This document shows positions 60,989 through 64,000 of a stretch of DNA of 64,000 nucleotides, piece by piece. The position numbers and the translations under genes were made by a program. The stretch is from Agromyces protaetiae (GTDB taxonomy: Bacteria > Actinomycetota > Actinomycetes > Actinomycetales > Microbacteriaceae). The stretch covers positions 992,001 through 1,056,000 of the forward strand of contig NZ_CP133018.1 in the NCBI RefSeq assembly GCF_030866785.1, written 5' to 3'. Numbering within the stretch: position 1 is the stretch's first letter; each line of letters starts with the position of its first letter. Under the pieces are notes generated by a model. That model worked only from the letters and a program-made list of their open reading frames with translations. It made no database searches and had not been told where the DNA came from.

Positions 60989-63900
60989 GTGCCGTGGCTC
61001 AATCGGAATCCAGATGGGGAGGAACTCCTCCCGCGCGAAGCCGACGTCGCCGCCGACCGCCTCACCCCGGGACCTCGCGCTGCGCATCACACCAGCCCCG
61101 AAGGCCTCAGCCTCGGGGACCCGGCTCTGGTCGCCGGCAACGTCGCCGATCCCGCGCGCCGTCGCTGGCTCGCCGAGCTCGGCGCCCTCGGCGGGCGCTC
61201 GCCGCTCGTGCGGTTCGTCGACACCCCGCGCACCCGCATCGAGCTGTCCACGACACACCCGGGCGGGCTGCCCCAGTTCATCACCGGCAAGTCGACGCTG
61301 CTGTCGAGCCTGATCCGCGACGAGCTCGCGCTCCGCAACGCGAAGACGGCCGCGGCCGAGATCACGCAGAAGGGCATCGAGCTGCGCTCGGTCCGCGGCA
61401 TCGAATCGGTGCACCTCGCGATCGGGCTCGCGTCGTGGCGCAACGAGGGGCAGGAGTTCCTCGCACCCGTGCTGCTGCGCCCGCTGGCGATCCGCCGCTA
61501 CGGTCGTGACTTCGAGCTCAAGCTCAAGGGCCAACCGTTCCTCAACCCCGCGCTCGCGCGCGAGCTGCAACGCCAGTTCCAGATCACGCTCGACGCCGAG
61601 GCCTTCGTCGCGCTCGCGATCACGAACGGCGTGTTCAAGCCGCAGCCGGTCATCGATCGCCTGCGCGGGCTCACCACGCACCTGCCGTGGTTCCGGGTCG
61701 CGCCGCGCCTCGTCGTCTCGAGCTTCGCCGAGGTCGGCCCGGCGATGGCGCTCGACGCGGCCGACCTCAGCCACCCGCTCATCGACGCGGTCGCCGGGCA
61801 TCCCGCGGCGAAGGCCGCGCTCGCCAATCGCGGCGAACCCGCGACGATCGTGCCGCAGGACCAGCGTCCGCCGCAGGGTGATCGCCTGCTGCTCGACGCC
61901 GACCCCGAGCAGGAGCGCGTCATCGCCGAGGTCGAGGCCGGGGCATCCGTCGTCGTGAAGACGCTGCCGGGCACCGGCGGCACCCAGACCATCGTGAACG
62001 CCGTGGGCGCGCTCGTCGCGCGCGACCGGCGGGTCCTCGTCGTCGGTTCGCGACGCGCGAGCCTCGACGGCATCGCGCACCGCCTCGGCCAGGTCGGTCT
62101 CCCGGGCGCCGCGGTCACCACCGCCGGCATCCGACGGGAGCTCATCCAGTCCATCTCGCGCAACGAGAAAGCCGAGCGGCCGCGCGTCGCCGACGTCGAC
62201 GACGCGCTCGTGCGCCTGCGCAAGGTGCTCCTCGACTACCGGGGCGGGCTCACCCGCCCCGATCCCGAACTCGGCGTCTCGGTGCTCGACGCGCTCGGCG
62301 AGCTCTCGCGGCTCGCACTGAAGCGCCCGGCGCCGCAGACGACCGCCCGGCTGGATCACAGCTGCCTCGTGGCGATCGCCGGTCGGCGGCCCGAGGTCGC
62401 CCATGACCTCGTGCGCGCCGCCGCGCTCGGCGAGTTCAAGTACGGGCCGGGCGACTCGCCCTGGTACGGCGCGACGTTCGAGTCGGCCGGCGAATCCGAA
62501 GCGGCGCACGCGCTCGCGAAGCGGCTGCATCAGACCGGCGTGCCCCGGCTGCTCGAGCGCGGCCGCTCGCTCATCGCGCAGACGCGTCTGCGCCAGTTCG
62601 AGTCGATCGCCGAGCTCGGCGTCTTCCTGCGGCTGCTGCTCGACGTGCGCGACACGCTCGACCGATTCCGCCCGACGGTCTTCGATCGCCCGCTCGGCGA
62701 GCTCATCGCGGCGACCAGCTCGCGCCGCGACGAGCCCGGCATGACCGGCGCGAATCGGCGACGGCTTCGCCGGCTCGCGCTCGAATACGTCCGGCCGGGC
62801 GTGCACGTGTCCGATCTCAACGCCGCGCTCCGGGGCATCCAGCAGCAGCGCACGCTGTGGCAGCGCTACTCCGACGCCGGCGCGACCCCCGGTGTGCCGG
62901 TGGGCATCGACGACGTGCACGTCGCCTACCAGACCGTCGCGACCGATCTGCAGTCTCTCGACGCGCCGCTCGGCCTGCTCGGCACCGCCCGCCAGCTCGG
63001 CGCGCGCCCGATCCGCGAGCTCACGAGCATGCTCGCCGGGCTCGCCGCCGACTCCGAGGTGCTGCAGAACCTGCAGGAGCGCACCGCGCTGCTCGGCAAG
63101 CTCCGCGACCTCGGCCTCGACCCGCTGCTCGTCGATCTCACGGTGCGGCACGTCCCCGAGCATCAGGTCGCCGACGAGCTCGAGCTCGCGTGGTGGCAGT
63201 CGATGCTCGAGAGCGTGCTCGCGCACGACAAGGCGCTGCTCGGCGCCAACACGCAGGTGCTCGACCGGCTCGAGGCGGACTTCCGGCTCGTCGACGAGGC
63301 GCACGCCTCCGCCGGAGGCCCGATGCTCGCGTGGAAGCTCGCGGAGAACTGGAAGGTCGCGCTCGTCGACCACCCCGATGAGGCCGACCGGCTGAAGCGC
63401 ATGCTGCGTGCTGACCGCGTGCCGCCCGCCGCCCTCCAAGCGGGGGCGCCGCACCTGTTCCGGCTGCTCGCGCCCGTGTGGCTCGCATCGCCCTACGAGG
63501 TGTCCGCGATCGACGACGCCATCACGTTCGACGCGGTGATCCTCGTCGACGCCGGCGCGACGACCATCGCCGAGAACCTGGGCGCCATCCGCCGGGCCAA
63601 GCAGGTCGTCGCCTTCGGCGACCCCGTGACGCAGACGCCGACCGACTTCGAGACCGGCATCGACGACGGCGACGCCGGCTCGGCCCACGACGCCGAGCAC
63701 GGGGTCGACGCGATGCACGCCGACTCGGCGCTCGCGCGGCTCAGCGAGCTGCTGCCGACGATGACGCTCACGCGCAGCTACCGCGCGGGCGGCGAAGACC
63801 TCGCCGAGCTCGTCAACCGTCGCTTCTACGGCGGCCGCATCTCGTCGCTGCCGTGGGCGGGCAGCTTCCTCGGCCACGGCAGCCTGCGGCTGCACTATGT

Positions 63901-64000
63901 GAACGACAATGGCCTGCCCGACCCCATCACGGGCACCGTCGAGAGCCTCGACGCCGAGGTCGCGAAGGTCGTGGAGCTCGTCATGGACCACGCGGTCAAG
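60989..64000 (+). CDS. Large helicase-like (SF1/DNA2-NAM7 relative) protein with degenerate ATPase motifs, partial
   Basis: An open frame of 1004 codons runs from GTG 60989 (MPWLNRNPDGEELLPREADV) past the right edge. Residues 1-310 are an N-terminal region (LVRFVDTPRTRIELSTTHPG, GLASWRNEGQEFLAPVLLRP, FEVG-like blocks). It resembles large actinobacterial AAA/DNA helicases of the DUF4011-like group. The Walker A position reads VVVKTLPGTGGTQTIVNAVG (about 321-340) with Gly331 where Lys is expected. The Walker B/DExx position reads VILVDAGATTIAENLG (about 850-865) with Ala855 for Glu. The motif III-like VVAFGDPVTQTPTDF and LTRSYRAGGEDLAELVNRRF follow. Function and remaining domains lie beyond the window. 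Confidence 0.8.
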   Translation, partial: MPWLNRNPDGEELLPREADVAADRLTPGPRAAHHTSPEGLSLGDPALVAGNVADPARRRWLAELGALGGRSPLVRFVDTPRTRIELSTTHPGGLPQFITGKSTLLSSLIRDELALRNAKTAAAEITQKGIELRSVRGIESVHLAIGLASWRNEGQEFLAPVLLRPLAIRRYGRDFELKLKGQPFLNPALARELQRQFQITLDAEAFVALAITNGVFKPQPVIDRLRGLTTHLPWFRVAPRLVVSSFAEVGPAMALDAADLSHPLIDAVAGHPAAKAALANRGEPATIVPQDQRPPQGDRLLLDADPEQERVIAEVEAGASVVVKTLPGTGGTQTIVNAVGALVARDRRVLVVGSRRASLDGIAHRLGQVGLPGAAVTTAGIRRELIQSISRNEKAERPRVADVDDALVRLRKVLLDYRGGLTRPDPELGVSVLDALGELSRLALKRPAPQTTARLDHSCLVAIAGRRPEVAHDLVRAAALGEFKYGPGDSPWYGATFESAGESEAAHALAKRLHQTGVPRLLERGRSLIAQTRLRQFESIAELGVFLRLLLDVRDTLDRFRPTVFDRPLGELIAATSSRRDEPGMTGANRRRLRRLALEYVRPGVHVSDLNAALRGIQQQRTLWQRYSDAGATPGVPVGIDDVHVAYQTVATDLQSLDAPLGLLGTARQLGARPIRELTSMLAGLAADSEVLQNLQERTALLGKLRDLGLDPLLVDLTVRHVPEHQVADELELAWWQSMLESVLAHDKALLGANTQVLDRLEADFRLVDEAHASAGGPMLAWKLAENWKVALVDHPDEADRLKRMLRADRVPPAALQAGAPHLFRLLAPVWLASPYEVSAIDDAITFDAVILVDAGATTIAENLGAIRRAKQVVAFGDPVTQTPTDFETGIDDGDAGSAHDAEHGVDAMHADSALARLSELLPTMTLTRSYRAGGEDLAELVNRRFYGGRISSLPWAGSFLGHGSLRLHYVNDNGLPDPITGTVESLDAEVAKVVELVMDHAVK

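Noticed and set aside
60902-63991. 1029-codon open frame on the minus strand
   Set aside because: Its translation is a low-complexity Arg/Val/Asp/Glu-rich shadow. The plus strand carries a helicase-like protein in a frame that is open to the window edge and has normal codon use.

Overview
The window is high-GC actinobacterial DNA, and gene content and style point to the family Microbacteriaceae (Agromyces/Leifsonia-like; inferred from protein families and synteny, not from a marker gene). Supporting signs are G/C-ending codons, an IdeR/DtxR regulator next to serC, DUF3263, DUF3027, DUF2530 and LytR_C proteins, a groEL2-type chaperonin under CIRCE control, LigC, and FolP2. No rRNA, CRISPR array, transposase or phage gene was seen. 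Two tRNA genes are present: Thr-TGT at 12643-12715 and Arg-CCT at 46728-46799.

Region by region. 1-12.6 kb: housekeeping and redox genes (two nitroreductases in the wider region, two NUDIX proteins, TerC, a PHP phosphoesterase, a DUF1540 protein behind a DtxR-type box, a divergent MarR/reductase pair with twin operators, a lipase-maturation-factor protein, a soluble Ser/Thr kinase, an AI-2E family exporter). 12.6-21.5 kb: DMT transporter, MsrB operon, LytR_C protein, CspA, DUF3048 lipoprotein, groEL2 and an orphan WXG100 protein. 21.7-31.4 kb: OmpR-type two-component system, folP2 with a RibD-like reductase, XPB helicase with its partner protein, a CspB-like protein and DUF3027.

31.7-40.4 kb holds two tandem secreted RHS/YD-repeat proteins (1105 and 1687 aa), the clearest accessory insertion. 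They share promoter, leader, signal peptide, N-terminal half, core and a hydrophobic linker, but end in different tips of about 190 aa. The upstream copy is an in-frame deletion form lacking about 578 residues of YD repeats. No immunity gene is visible. The pair interrupts a block (XPB, Csp, DUF3027 / DUF2530, serC, DtxR) that I recall as conserved in actinobacteria.

40.4-46.7 kb: DUF2530-serC, the IdeR/DtxR regulator, then a secreted C40 (NlpC/P60) hydrolase, an HNH nuclease and a CHAP hydrolase. The two hydrolases share an N-terminal exported module and direct-repeat promoter elements of MtrA type. 46.7-52.8 kb: a translationally coupled operon with an ABC sugar-type importer lacking its ATPase and two flavin monooxygenase-type enzymes. 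52.6-53.6 kb: a 3' fragment of the last monooxygenase gene is duplicated around a 0.6 kb lower-GC island carrying a small membrane protein and a truncated gene. It is followed by a HepT/MntA toxin-antitoxin pair. 54.5-64 kb: a membrane-bound sulfite-oxidase-fold protein, a TMEM175 channel, small acidic proteins, LigC, the AldR-like/Ald divergent pair, a rhodanese and a large helicase-like protein that runs off the right edge and has degenerate Walker A and B motifs.

A cross-cutting signal is the 9-mer GGATGCCTC/GAGGCATCC, seen about 18 times where composition alone predicts about one. It lies in genes and between them and often forces non-preferred codons.
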